Shown: positions 6,206 to 14,309, counted from the stretch's first letter. The stretch is DNA of 14,629 nt from CAYNYM01 sp049366815 (GCA_049366815.1 JBMNCO010000106.1:1-14629), one strand, 5' to 3'. Notes: generated by a model from the letters alone, not told the origin. Program-made: numbers and translations.

Positions 6206-7414
6206 TTATGCCTTGACGTCCACCTTAAAGATCATCGAGGCCCCAGTGTCTCCGGCTGCGCATCCGGCCCAGATGCCGTATCCCCCACCCAGGATCGCGA
6301 GTTCCTCAATCAACTCGGCAATGAGCCTGCCCGCCGTGGGGGCCTGGGGATGGCCGTAGATCATGGAGCTACCGTAGTTGTTCATCTTCATGACATCGAA
6401 TCCCAGCTTTCTGGCCATGTTGATGTCATTGGTTGCAAAGGGATTGTGGGTCTTGATGGCCTTCATCTCCGAGATCTGCAGTCCGGCATTGGCCAGGGCC
6501 ATTTGTGCCGCAGGCACCGGTGCAGCGGCCATGTATCCCGGTTTGACCCTGGTAAAACCATAGGAAAGGATCTGGACCTCCACATTGGGATCCGCGCTCA
6601 GTTCCCTGGCCCTGTCCCTTGTGGTAATGATGAATCCACAGTTACCGTCTGCGGGGAATGTCTGGGATCCAAAACTGTGCACACCGTTTGGTTCGACCGG
6701 TTTCAGCCTGGCCAGACCTTCGGCCGTGGTGGGGGTCACGCCTTCATCCGCATCAAAAATCACGGTCTTTTTTTTGGAGACCTTTACCTCACAGGGAAAC
6801 ATGTAACGTTTCTGAAAGGCCCTGTCGTCGGCCAGGGCGTCCTGGTATTGTTCATATCGCCGCAGGGTGACCGCGTCACACTCCTCCTTTGTGATCCCAG
6901 CCTCTCTGGCTACATTTTCCGCTGTCTGCACCATTTTGAGTCCCACATTGGGATCTGAATTGAAACTATCCATGACCCAGTTCTCGTACTCCACTTCCCC
7001 GCCGGGTCCAAGGGGCTGTGCCCAGACCGTGTGGGGACCGTTGGAGCACCGATCCGAATTCAGGACAAATCCCACGTTGTAGATGCCGGTCTCGACACAG
7101 TTGGCGGCGAGCCAGATATTTGTGGTCGAGGTGGTGCAGGCCTGGTTGGTCATCAGGGCGGGCAGATTCTTCTGGTTGTCCACCAGCATGGCCGCGGCCC
7201 AATTGTGGCTGTAAAACATATGGTGCTGGGCTACACTGTTGCCATAGTACATATAATCAATCATGCAGGGATCAAAATCCTTTTTGAGAAACCAGGCCCT
7301 GGCCGTTTTTGCACCCAGAATAATGGCGTTTTCATTCGCCAAGGTGCCCTGCCACCGGCAAAACGGGCTGGAGTAGTAACCGTTGTAGGGAATAAAGGCT
7401 TTTTCAAACTTCAT
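6206..7414 (-). CDS. Thiolase-family acyl-CoA acyltransferase (SCP2-thiolase-like)
   Basis: This 402-residue protein should cleave a 3-oxoacyl-CoA with CoA (or run the reverse condensation) in the cytosol. Thiolase landmarks are the nucleophilic Cys93 in NQACTTSTTN, His355 in YGHPQ, and Cys385 in WAGCAAGDTGAS near the C-terminus. The segment HNPFATND (323-330) aligns with the HDCF-type motif of SCP2-like thiolases rather than the NEAF of classical thiolase I/II, which places it in the SCP2/archaeal-type branch. No DUF35 partner, usual for many such thiolases, is adjacent. The start ATG has GGAGG about 11 bases upstream. It is the last gene of the operon, 54 bases after the acyl-CoA synthetase and directly before two terminators. 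All catalytic residues are present. The substrate is not determinable. Confidence 0.88.
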   Translation of the reverse strand: MKFEKAFIPYNGYYSSPFCRWQGTLANENAIILGAKTARAWFLKKDFDPCMIDYMYYGNSVAQHHMFYSHNWAAAMLVDNQKNLPALMTNQACTTSTTNIWLAANCVETGIYNVGFVLNSDRCSNGPHTVWAQPLGPGGEVEYENWVMDSFNSDPNVGLKMVQTAENVAREAGITKEECDAVTLRRYEQYQDALADDRAFQKRYMFPCEVKVSKKKTVIFDADEGVTPTTAEGLARLKPVEPNGVHSFGSQTFPADGNCGFIITTRDRARELSADPNVEVQILSYGFTRVKPGYMAAAPVPAAQMALANAGLQISEMKAIKTHNPFATNDINMARKLGFDVMKMNNYGSSMIYGHPQAPTAGRLIAELIEELAILGGGYGIWAGCAAGDTGASMIFKVDVKA

Positions 7415-7468
7415 GATCTGAATTTACCTCCATAGCTGTTGGGTGCTTGTGTCTTTCGATCGAAGCGG

Positions 7469-9052
7469 TCAAGCGTCGCTCCACTTTCCGTACTTCTCCC
7501 TCAGAATCCGGTGCAAGATTTTTCCCGTCGGAGTCCTGGGCATCTCCTCGTCCTCGATGAAATCTATAACCTTGGGCCGCTTGTAGCCGGCGATCTTGCC
7601 CTTGGCATGATCAAGGATCTGTTTTGCCAGCTCGTCGCTGGGATCATACCCGTCGTGGAGAACAATGATCGCTTTGATGAGTTCACCCCACTTGTCATCC
7701 GGAATCCCGATAACGGCGATGTCCTTCACGGCCTCATGGGCACCCACCACATCTTCCACCTCGGATGGATAGACGTTTTCACCTCCCGTGATGATCATGT
7801 TGGCCTTTCTGTCCACCAGGGTGTAGTATCCGTCTTCATCCCTTTTGACCATATCGCCGGCCGAAGACCACTCGCCGAAGAAGGCCTCCTGGGTCTTCTC
7901 GGGATTTTTCAGGTATTGGGTGAAGAGCATGGGGGTGCGGTAGAAGAGTTCCCCGACTTCACCGTCCGGTACCTCGTTCCTGTCCTCGTCCAGGATCTTG
8001 ATCCGGTCGGTTCCAAAGATTTCCTTGCCGATAGAGCCCAGTTTCTTGAATTGATCCTCCGGCCTGAGGAGGGTTACCAGACCCCCCTCAGTACTTCCAT
8101 ACGCTTCCCACAGTTCCGCGTTCTTGAAATAGTCCATAATCGCCAGCTTGAGGTCCTTTCTGGCAGGAGCCGAGGAGATCAACAACTGACGCATTGAGTT
8201 GACATCGATGCTGTTTTTGATGTCATCCGGGAGGGCCAGCATCATCACGTAGTGGGTGGGAACAAGGGAAGTGAAGGTGATTTTGTACTTCTCGATGGTC
8301 TTCAGGAGATCCACCGGGTCGAAACTCACCATGTTATAGACAAACACAGGGGCCGAGACCAGGGTATAGGGAAATGAATAAAAGATCGAATTCACGTGGC
8401 ACATGGGCATGACCAGCATCACCTTGTCAGTGGGCCGCACGCCCATGTTGATGATGTTGAGAACATACTGCGCGTGGTAGCTTTCATGGGTCTTCATGAC
8501 CCCTTTGGGCCGTCCCGTGGTCCCGGATGTATACATGATGGTCCAGAAGTCATCGCCGTAGACCATCTCATCCGGTTCCTCCGGTGACGCGCTTTCCAAC
8601 CACGCCTCATAGGCAATGTATCCCTCCGGTGCGGGGCCGTCGCCCAAATAGACGTAGGCGTCCTTGGGCATTGGAAGCCTGTCCTTGATCCCGTTGATCA
8701 TTTCGACGAAAGGTTCCTCCACAATGAAGACCTTGCACTCGGAGTGATTGGTGATATACTCGATGTCCGGTGCGGCCAGTCTGAACATGACAGGCACAAC
8801 GATCTGACCGCCCTTTGCGCATCCGGCGTAGATGTCCATCCACTCGCCCCGGTTATAGGCGAGCACGGCGAAGGCATCCTTGTGCCCACAGCCGAGTTTG
8901 GACAGACCGTCGGCGACGCGGCAGGCCCGTTCATTCCATTGCTTGAAGGTGAATTCCTTATCCTTGTCCTGCCATCCAAGTTTGTCCGGGTAATTCAAGG
9001 CGTTCATTTTCAAGACCGTCCCAGCATGCATCCACTTGCTTCTCTGTCCCAT
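7469..9052 (-). CDS. AMP-dependent acyl-CoA synthetase/ligase (catabolic-operon copy)
   Basis: This 527-residue ANL-family ligase converts a carboxylic acid, ATP and CoA to acyl-CoA, AMP and pyrophosphate. Motifs are TSGTTGRPKG (175-184), YGSTE (318-322), SAGD (397-400) where most relatives have TGD, DRKANMIITGGEN (414-426), and PTGK with catalytic Lys511. The ATG follows GGAGG at 7 bases. It sits between the FAD/FeS dehydrogenase (215 bases upstream) and the thiolase (54 bases downstream), all on the minus strand. It has the same length as the ligase at 82-1665, but the many sequence differences show it is not a recent duplicate. Placement between a dehydrogenase and a thiolase suggests a role in organic- or fatty-acid breakdown. 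The substrate is unknown. Confidence 0.93.
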   Translation of the reverse strand: MGQRSKWMHAGTVLKMNALNYPDKLGWQDKDKEFTFKQWNERACRVADGLSKLGCGHKDAFAVLAYNRGEWMDIYAGCAKGGQIVVPVMFRLAAPDIEYITNHSECKVFIVEEPFVEMINGIKDRLPMPKDAYVYLGDGPAPEGYIAYEAWLESASPEEPDEMVYGDDFWTIMYTSGTTGRPKGVMKTHESYHAQYVLNIINMGVRPTDKVMLVMPMCHVNSIFYSFPYTLVSAPVFVYNMVSFDPVDLLKTIEKYKITFTSLVPTHYVMMLALPDDIKNSIDVNSMRQLLISSAPARKDLKLAIMDYFKNAELWEAYGSTEGGLVTLLRPEDQFKKLGSIGKEIFGTDRIKILDEDRNEVPDGEVGELFYRTPMLFTQYLKNPEKTQEAFFGEWSSAGDMVKRDEDGYYTLVDRKANMIITGGENVYPSEVEDVVGAHEAVKDIAVIGIPDDKWGELIKAIIVLHDGYDPSDELAKQILDHAKGKIAGYKRPKVIDFIEDEEMPRTPTGKILHRILREKYGKWSDA

Positions 9053-9267
9053 CTTAGAACCTCCCGCAAATTGATTTCAAAGGTTATCAGTCCGTTAGCA
9101 CGGGGCGGGCCGAGAGCCGGATTTCCGACGGACTCAAAAGTCCTTACCGGGGCCTGCGACAGGAGCCTTTGCACCTGTTGCAGATCTGCTTCTCAAATAG
9201 ACCTCCCATGAGGTTCCCTCACCCCCTCTAACCGGTCTTCAAGCAGGTCGAACACGTTGCCCTGCCG
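9053..9267 (-). other. Long intercistronic leader with alternative hairpins
   Basis: There are 215 bases between the dehydrogenase stop and the ligase start, long for an operon. Two mutually exclusive pairings share the same CGGACT: AGTCCG (9089-9094) with CGGACT (9129-9134), or GGACT (9130-9134) with AGTCC (9139-9143) around a CAAA loop. A 10-base palindrome GCAGATCTGC lies at 9180-9189. No terminator T-run and no clear promoter were found, so co-transcription remains likely. Confidence 0.4.
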
Positions 9268-11862
9268 TCACGCCATGTTTGAGGCCACGATCTCGGTGAT
9301 ATCCATGATCTTGATTTTGCCCCTTTCCTCCTTGGGTATGGCCTTGGCACCCTTCCTCAGCTGGTCTTTACAGGCTGCGCAGCCCGATACAATGATCTCC
9401 GCGCCCACGGCCAGGGCATCCCGCACCCTCTCTTCGGCCATCTGGACCGCCATTTCAGGGTCCTTTGCCGAGACGCCGCCACCGCCGCCGCAGCAACGGG
9501 CCTGTAACCGGTTCCTGGCCATTTCCCTGTAATCGAGACCCGGGATGGATTTGAGGATGTTTCTGGGTTCCTCAAAGATCTTGAAGGCCCTGCCCAGGTC
9601 ACAGGGATCATGATAGGTGACCTTTTTCCCGAGGTTCCCCTCGAAAGTGATCTTGCCCTCCTTGATGAGTTTTTCAAGATAGTGTACGGAATGGTAGACC
9701 TCCAGACCGAGATCTCCTACCTGCGGGTAGATCTTCTTGAAGGTCTTGTAACATCCGGCGCAGGGGGTGACAAGTTCCTTGGCCCCGGTGGCCCGGATCT
9801 TTTCAATGACCTTTTTCGCGTGTTCTTCAAATTCGTCCGTCCCCATGAGGAACAGGGGGAAGCCGCAACAGCCCTCCTCCGCCGAAAGTGTGGTGTAGTC
9901 CACGCCGCCTGCATCCAGGAATTTGATGAAGCTGGGGACCATTTTCATGTCCAGGTAACTGGGTACACATCCCATGAAGAGAAGCGTTTCGGCCTGGGCC
10001 TTGAGTTCTCCTCTCTCTAGCTTCTCTTTGAGTTCCTTGGGGTAGATGTCGATCCTGTCGGCCTTGGCGCTGGCATAGACATTTCCGGTGGTCAGGATGT
10101 TGTCTCTGACACCGAGTATCTCCGATGGTGTCAAGCCTTCTTTATAAAGCTTTTTGCGAACACCCTCCACGATCTCATCCACCTTGACCAGGGCAGGGCA
10201 AAAATAGGTGCAGGCCTGGCAGGTTGTACATGAATAGAAGGCCTCAGCCAATTCCCTGGAAGGTTCGATGGTGCCGTTGAGGAAATTGAAGGCGAGTACA
10301 TTTCGTCCACGGGCGTTTCTCGATTCCCTGTGGGTCACGCTGAAGGTGGGACAACCCAGACGGCAAAAGCCGCAGGCGATACAGGCCAGGATTTCATTGT
10401 CTATGAACTCCCCGAAGGTATTCAGGCCTTCAGGATGTTCGAGAAAAGGCTTGAAGGCAAAATAGTCGTAGATGTCGTGCTCCTTCTTTTCGAGGCCGAA
10501 TTTACCGGGATTGAGGATGTCGTTCGGGTCCAGGGCCTTTTTGATGGCCCGCATGACATCCAGGGCGGGTCCCAACTGCTTTTCGATATAAGGGGCCCTG
10601 GCAACGCCGGTTCCGTGCTCGGCCGTAATGACGCCGTCCATCTCGACGGCGATCTCCGCCAGTTCATCCGCTGCCGGTCTGATCCTGTCCCAGGCATCCT
10701 GGTCCCTCATGTCCGAAACAAACGTGGTGTGGACATTGCCGTCCCCGATATGGCCGAAGGTGGTGATCAGAAGATTGTATTTATCCGATATGGCCTGGGC
10801 ACGCTTGATCACTTCCGGAATTTTGGAGGGTGGGATGCCAAGGTCTTCAGAAATGGAAACGAGACGGTGGCCCGGTTTGATCCTCGAGAGGGTGGGCACG
10901 AGTTTCCCCCGGGCCTCCATGATTTCTCCGGCCTTGGCCGGATCATCGCTCCATGTGAACTCCTTGACCCCATGCTTTTCACAGATCTTTTCCATGTTGA
11001 TCATGTCTTTGAGCACCACATCCTTGGCGCCGTCCGCCTCGATGATCAGCATGGCCTCGATCCCGCTGATATCCCTCTCGATTGCACTCTCCACGACCTT
11101 GAGGCTGTATTTGTCCATGATTTCGCACGCGGCCAGCTGTATGCCTGATCCGATGATTTCGCTGACCGCACTGCCTGCGGAAAAGAGGTCTTCAAAGACG
11201 GCCAGGGCAAGCGCGTTGTATTCGGGTTTGGGTTGGATCTTGACGGTGATCTCGGTGATGATCCCGAGAGTCCCTTCAGAACTGCAAAAGACGTGGTTCA
11301 GGTCATAACCAAAGGACGCCTTAGGGGTTTTGAATCCGGTCTTTATTATCGTTCCGTCCGCCAGGACGACTTTGAGGGCCTTCACATAGTCCCTGGCTGT
11401 CCCATATTTCACGGCCTTATGACCACTGGAATTGGTGGACATCATGCCGCCTATGGTGGCGATCATCTCGCTCCCGGGGTTGGGAGGGAACATGAGGCTG
11501 TCCTGGGCCAGCTTTCTGTTCAGGTCCATACAGATGACCCCGGGTTCCACCCTGGCAAAAAAGTTTTGTTTGTCGATTTCCAGGATCTTGTTCATCCTGT
11601 GCACATCCAGGAGAATGCCCCCCTTTACAGGAAGAGATGCCCCGGTTGTGGCCGTTCCTGAGCCCTGGACAGTGACCGGAACTTTTTCCTTGTTGGCCAG
11701 TTTCATGATCGCTGAGATTTGTTCCGTCGTAAAGGCAAAGACGACGGCATCGGGTATCCCCTCATGAACGGAAAGATCCCGCGAATAGGGTATGCATTCC
11801 ACGCGACCGGTAAAAAGGTTTTGGGGTCCGACTATCTGCCTTATTTCCTCAAGAATGTCCAT
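9268..11862 (-). CDS. Fused FAD-linked oxidase / iron-sulfur / CCG-domain dehydrogenase (GlcD-GlcF-like)
   Basis: This 864-residue fusion fits D-2-hydroxyacid dehydrogenases of the GlcD/D-lactate dehydrogenase type joined to their electron-transfer subunit. The N-terminal FAD_binding_4 domain (about 35-215) carries QGSGTATTG (66-74) and PPNPGSEMIATIGGM (126-140). The FAD-oxidase C-terminal domain (about 215-455) has His371 and His378 in HIGDGNVH and EHGTG (415-419), the substrate/metal-site pattern. Two 4Fe-4S motifs follow (Cys494/497/500/504 and 545/548/551/555). Then come two CCG domains, CCG at 665-667 with Cys701/704, and HDPC (751-754) with CCG at 790-792 and Cys828/831, as in GlcF and HdrB. 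It probably oxidises a 2-hydroxy acid and passes electrons to quinone, ETF or a membrane FeS partner. GGAGG lies 7 bases before the ATG. First gene of the operon. The substrate is uncertain: glycolate, D-lactate, D-2-hydroxyglutarate or another. Confidence 0.9.
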   Translation of the reverse strand: MDILEEIRQIVGPQNLFTGRVECIPYSRDLSVHEGIPDAVVFAFTTEQISAIMKLANKEKVPVTVQGSGTATTGASLPVKGGILLDVHRMNKILEIDKQNFFARVEPGVICMDLNRKLAQDSLMFPPNPGSEMIATIGGMMSTNSSGHKAVKYGTARDYVKALKVVLADGTIIKTGFKTPKASFGYDLNHVFCSSEGTLGIITEITVKIQPKPEYNALALAVFEDLFSAGSAVSEIIGSGIQLAACEIMDKYSLKVVESAIERDISGIEAMLIIEADGAKDVVLKDMINMEKICEKHGVKEFTWSDDPAKAGEIMEARGKLVPTLSRIKPGHRLVSISEDLGIPPSKIPEVIKRAQAISDKYNLLITTFGHIGDGNVHTTFVSDMRDQDAWDRIRPAADELAEIAVEMDGVITAEHGTGVARAPYIEKQLGPALDVMRAIKKALDPNDILNPGKFGLEKKEHDIYDYFAFKPFLEHPEGLNTFGEFIDNEILACIACGFCRLGCPTFSVTHRESRNARGRNVLAFNFLNGTIEPSRELAEAFYSCTTCQACTYFCPALVKVDEIVEGVRKKLYKEGLTPSEILGVRDNILTTGNVYASAKADRIDIYPKELKEKLERGELKAQAETLLFMGCVPSYLDMKMVPSFIKFLDAGGVDYTTLSAEEGCCGFPLFLMGTDEFEEHAKKVIEKIRATGAKELVTPCAGCYKTFKKIYPQVGDLGLEVYHSVHYLEKLIKEGKITFEGNLGKKVTYHDPCDLGRAFKIFEEPRNILKSIPGLDYREMARNRLQARCCGGGGGVSAKDPEMAVQMAEERVRDALAVGAEIIVSGCAACKDQLRKGAKAIPKEERGKIKIMDITEIVASNMA

Positions 11863-12385
11863 AAGTTGGCCTCCAACGATGTGAAAGTGTTCCCAATAAG
11901 AACTCCCCCCAGCTTAGATGAATGAATTTCAACTGAAAAAATCTGCGCAACAATAGAGGGTAAAGCCAAGTGCAAAGATGCGACGGTATTACTCTTTAAG
12001 ACTTAAGATGTTAATGGATTACAATGCGTTAGACCTTGTTCTGCCTTAGCCGGGATCATGCCGAAGATTGTTTTGAAGAAAATTTTGGATAAATGAGTGA
12101 GACCATTTTTTCAATCATGATGGATAAACCATCCGGTAAAACAAACGCTTGTTTAAGCTAGCATGGTATGCCCGCAGTGTCAACGCAAATTGCCCGACCC
12201 TCAAAAACATCAAGCATTTTTTATCGGCACCTCTTTCATCCTCACGCCTTGGACTCGAATCTCCGGCGCCACTGGATCCTTTGTAAGGTCACACACAGGG
12301 GCCTTTGCAGCCGGATGTTTTTGATCTGCCGGGGCGGCCCTTTCGTGCTATCATTTGTTATGCCTATTATCAGAAGGAGCGCCCG
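11863..12385. other. Divergent intergenic region
   Basis: About 520 bases separate the minus-strand dehydrogenase operon from the plus-strand FAD dehydrogenase, so both promoters should lie here. I found only weak candidates, e.g. minus-strand TTGAAA with TATCCA at 17-base spacing in about 12090-12115. Small hairpins include GATGG/CCATC (12119-12123, 12129-12133). AT-rich DNA fills 11925-12130. A short open frame at 12163-12324 begins with a CPQC motif but has no ribosome site or second metal motif and is not called. Confidence 0.5.
12139..12154. promoter_or_regulatory. Operator-like inverted repeat in the divergent region
   Basis: AAACAA (12139-12144) and TTGTTT (12149-12154) are perfect reverse complements separated by ACGC. 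The inner string CAAAC-GCTT-GTTTA resembles the CAAAC-N4-GTTTG type of site described for TetR-family fatty-acid regulators such as PsrA, with one mismatch. Its position between the divergent units suits a regulator of acyl-CoA catabolism. This is suggestive only. Confidence 0.35.
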
Positions 12386-13738
12386 ATGGATTACGAAGTC
12401 GTCATCGTGGGAGCAGGGCCAGCAGGGATCTTTGCAGCCCTCACCTTGAGTGATCTTGGCGTGGGTCCCGTGCTTCTGTTGGAACAGGGAAAGGACCTGT
12501 CTCAGCGAAGCCGCAAGGATTCCGGAGATATCCTCCGCGGCTGGGGCGGCGCGGGCGCTTACAGCGACGGCAAGCTGACCTTGTCGCCCGAAGTGGGGGG
12601 CTTCTTGAATGAATTCCTGGATCGTGCGAGTCTCAACAGGCTTCTTTCGAGGGCGGACAAGGCCTATGTGGAATCGGGGGCCCCCGACAGGTTGTATGGA
12701 GAGGAATCCCGCCAGCTCTCAGATCTGGCCGAAAGGGCCCGCCTGGCAGAACTCGAATTCATCCCCTCCAGGATCAGGCATATCGGTACCGAGAATTGTC
12801 CGGTGGTGCTCGGCAGGTTCCATCGACTACTCAAAGACAGGGTTACCATACGATGCGGGTGCCCGGTTCGAAAGTTGCTGGTCCGCGGGGACACGATTCA
12901 GGGCGTCCGATTGGAGGACGGCCGGGACATCGGCGCCCGTTTCGTCGTGGTGGCCCCCGGCCGCTCCGGAGCCAAGTGGATGAAGGGGGAGGCCGACGCA
13001 CTGGGACTGAGAACCAAGGCCAGCCCGGTGGATATCGGGGTCCGGGTGGAATTGCCGGCCGTTGTCCTCAAGGAGATCACGGATCAGATTTACGAATCCA
13101 AACTGATTTACTCCTCCAAGACCTTTGACGACAAGGTGCGCACCTTCTGCATGAATCCCTACGGCGAAGTGGTCATCGAACAGAGCGGGGATGCCGTGAC
13201 GGTCAACGGGCACAGCCATACCGATAAAAGGAGCGAAAATACCAATTTTGCGATCCTGGTAAGCAGTGCCTTCACGAAACCCTTTAACGACCCTATCGCG
13301 TATGGGATCTATATCGCAAGACTGGCCAATCTCCTGAGTGGGGGGGCGATCATTCAAAGGCTTGGGGATCTTCTGGCCGGTCGGCGCAGTGTCCAGGCCC
13401 GCATTGATCGCTGTCTTACCCGACCGACCCTGCCCGAGGCCGTACCCGGCGATCTGAGTTTTGTTTTGCCTTATCGCCATCTGGTCGATATCCTGGAGAT
13501 GCTCGAAGCCCTTGAAAAGCTGGCTCCCGGTGCCTATTCGCGCCATACCCTCCTCTACGGCGTGGAGGTGAAATTCTACAGCAACAGGATTCATGTTGCA
13601 CCGGACATGGAGACGGAAATCCGGAATCTATTTGCCGTGGGGGACGGGGCGGGTATAACCCGCGGTCTGCTGCAGGCCTCGGCAAGCGGGATCCTTGCTG
13701 CGGAGGCCATTGCCAGACGCCTGGGGGGAAAGGCCTGA
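12386..13738 (+). CDS. FAD-dependent dehydrogenase, uncharacterised COG2509 type
   Basis: This 450-residue flavoprotein has an N-terminal Rossmann fold, VVIVGAGPAGIFAAL (5-19), ending in acidic Glu33 for the FAD ribose. The family-characteristic GWGGAGAYSDGKL follows at 52-64, and a C-terminal FAVGDGAGITRGLLQAS closes the FAD site. This matches the COG2509 group of NAD(P)/FAD-dependent oxidoreductases, whose reaction is not established. The start at 12386 is chosen over an in-frame ATG 81 bases upstream because AAGGAG (12374-12379) lies 6 bases before it and the fold begins immediately; the 27 extra residues are unlike any Rossmann leader. It stands alone on the plus strand, divergent from the dehydrogenase operon. 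I see no terminator after it. The fold is secure, the function is not. Confidence 0.87.
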   Translation: MDYEVVIVGAGPAGIFAALTLSDLGVGPVLLLEQGKDLSQRSRKDSGDILRGWGGAGAYSDGKLTLSPEVGGFLNEFLDRASLNRLLSRADKAYVESGAPDRLYGEESRQLSDLAERARLAELEFIPSRIRHIGTENCPVVLGRFHRLLKDRVTIRCGCPVRKLLVRGDTIQGVRLEDGRDIGARFVVVAPGRSGAKWMKGEADALGLRTKASPVDIGVRVELPAVVLKEITDQIYESKLIYSSKTFDDKVRTFCMNPYGEVVIEQSGDAVTVNGHSHTDKRSENTNFAILVSSAFTKPFNDPIAYGIYIARLANLLSGGAIIQRLGDLLAGRRSVQARIDRCLTRPTLPEAVPGDLSFVLPYRHLVDILEMLEALEKLAPGAYSRHTLLYGVEVKFYSNRIHVAPDMETEIRNLFAVGDGAGITRGLLQASASGILAAEAIARRLGGKA

Positions 13739-13839
13739 ATGTCATGCCGTGCGATCAAAGTGGGCATAGGTTCGAAGACTTATGAAGCGATTGTGATCAA
13801 CCCAGCGGAACCGCTTCCTTCGGAAGGATGAAATTCTCG

Positions 13840-13879
13840 TATGAATTTAGCCCGTTCCAATAACTGTGCGGAAATCATG
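13840..13879 (-). repeat. 40-base direct repeat, copy A (start of a short minus-strand frame)
   Basis: The plus strand runs from TATGAATTTA to GGAAATCATG and matches 14546-14585 at 36 of 40 positions in the same orientation. On the minus strand it opens a 32-codon frame (13780-13878) beginning MISAQLLERAKFI. AAAGGA precedes the ATG, though closely. It may be a gene remnant or a small repeated element. I do not recognise the peptide. Confidence 0.7.
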
Positions 13880-13988
13880 ATTTCCTTTCGAACTTTTCCA
13901 GGGGCTAACGTGTTACAAATTCTCTTGAATCCGTCCAGGCCCCTGCTTCCCACTGCCTGGAGAGTAGCCTCATTGCAAAGATGAGCCC

Positions 13989-14008
13989 TTTGGACACCGA
14001 TGGATCCC
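13989..14008. repeat. Short dispersed repeat, copy 2
   Basis: TTTGGACACC, G, ATGG, ATCCC matches the string at 39-57 apart from one substitution and one extra G. Both copies lie in intergenic DNA in the same orientation. Confidence 0.35.
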
Positions 14009-14033
14009 CATCTGTCTTCCTTGATGTGTTCTT

Positions 14034-14207
14034 TTAGGCGTCAATGGGTTTTGCCTCATCAATGAGCATAATGGGTATACCGTCTTTAATCTCGTAAAGA
14101 AGACGACACTTCTCGCAGATGAGGCCGTCTCGGGTGTCGTTCAGATGAATGTCTCCCTTGCATTTTGGGCAGGCCAGTATATCGAGCAATTCCTGACTGA
14201 CGCTCAT
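14034..14207 (-). CDS. Trm112-family zinc-ribbon protein (YcaR-like)
   Basis: This 57-residue protein has two CxxC pairs, Cys13/Cys16 in CPKC and Cys31/Cys34 in CEKC, followed by LLYEIKDGIPIML. That is the layout of bacterial Trm112/YcaR proteins of about 60 residues. Eukaryotic and archaeal Trm112 activates methyltransferases; the bacterial role is poorly defined. The start at 14207 is preferred over an in-frame ATG 12 codons upstream because AAGGAG lies 6 bases before it and the shorter form matches family length; the extra residues are lysine/asparagine-rich and cover that ribosome site. It is a single minus-strand gene, convergent with the FAD dehydrogenase. Confidence 0.88.
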   Translation of the reverse strand: MSVSQELLDILACPKCKGDIHLNDTRDGLICEKCRLLYEIKDGIPIMLIDEAKPIDA

Positions 14208-14277
14208 GTTGTTCTCCTTTTTGACTGACGTTTTATGTGACAAGTTTTAACTCTGTGCTTTTAAGGTATATCCTATT

Positions 14278-14305
14278 ACTTAAAACTTAACACTTAAAAC
14301 TTAAA
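14278..14305. repeat. Heptanucleotide tandem repeat (ACTTAAA x4)
   Basis: Four consecutive 7-base units read ACTTAAA, ACTTAAC, ACTTAAA, ACTTAAA, with one base differing among 28. They lie about 70 bases upstream of the Trm112 start, where its promoter would be expected; a weak -10-like TATACC (minus strand) is adjacent. They may tune promoter spacing or be a simple repeat prone to slippage. Confidence 0.85.
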
Positions 14306-14309
14306 ACGG

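Larger units (their letters stand above)
13739..14033. other. Repeat- and hairpin-bearing intergenic region
   Basis: About 295 bases between convergent genes hold no convincing full gene. Seen here are a hairpin TCCTTC/GAAGGA near 13816-13828, repeat copy A (13840-13879), a 16-base palindrome GGAAATCATGATTTCC (13870-13885), a 7-bp inverted repeat TCCAGGC/GCCTGGA (13934-13940, 13955-13961), CTCAT/ATGAG near 13969-13985, and the short dispersed repeat at 13989-14008. No classic U-tract terminator is visible for either flanking gene. Confidence 0.5.

Noticed and set aside
12163..12324. 53-codon plus-strand frame starting MVCPQC, a possible zinc ribbon
   Set aside because: No ribosome site, no second CxxC pair and no family resemblance after the first residues.
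12305..12385. In-frame 27-codon N-terminal extension of the FAD dehydrogenase
   Set aside because: No ribosome site at 12305. AAGGAG sits 6 bases before the ATG at 12386, directly ahead of the Rossmann motif.
13780..13878. Short minus-strand frame from repeat copy A as a real gene
   Set aside because: 32 codons without recognisable homology; reported as a repeat and finding rather than a called gene.
14208..14243. Twelve-codon upstream extension of the Trm112 gene
   Set aside because: The better ribosome site (AAGGAG) lies inside this stretch, and the shorter product matches family length.
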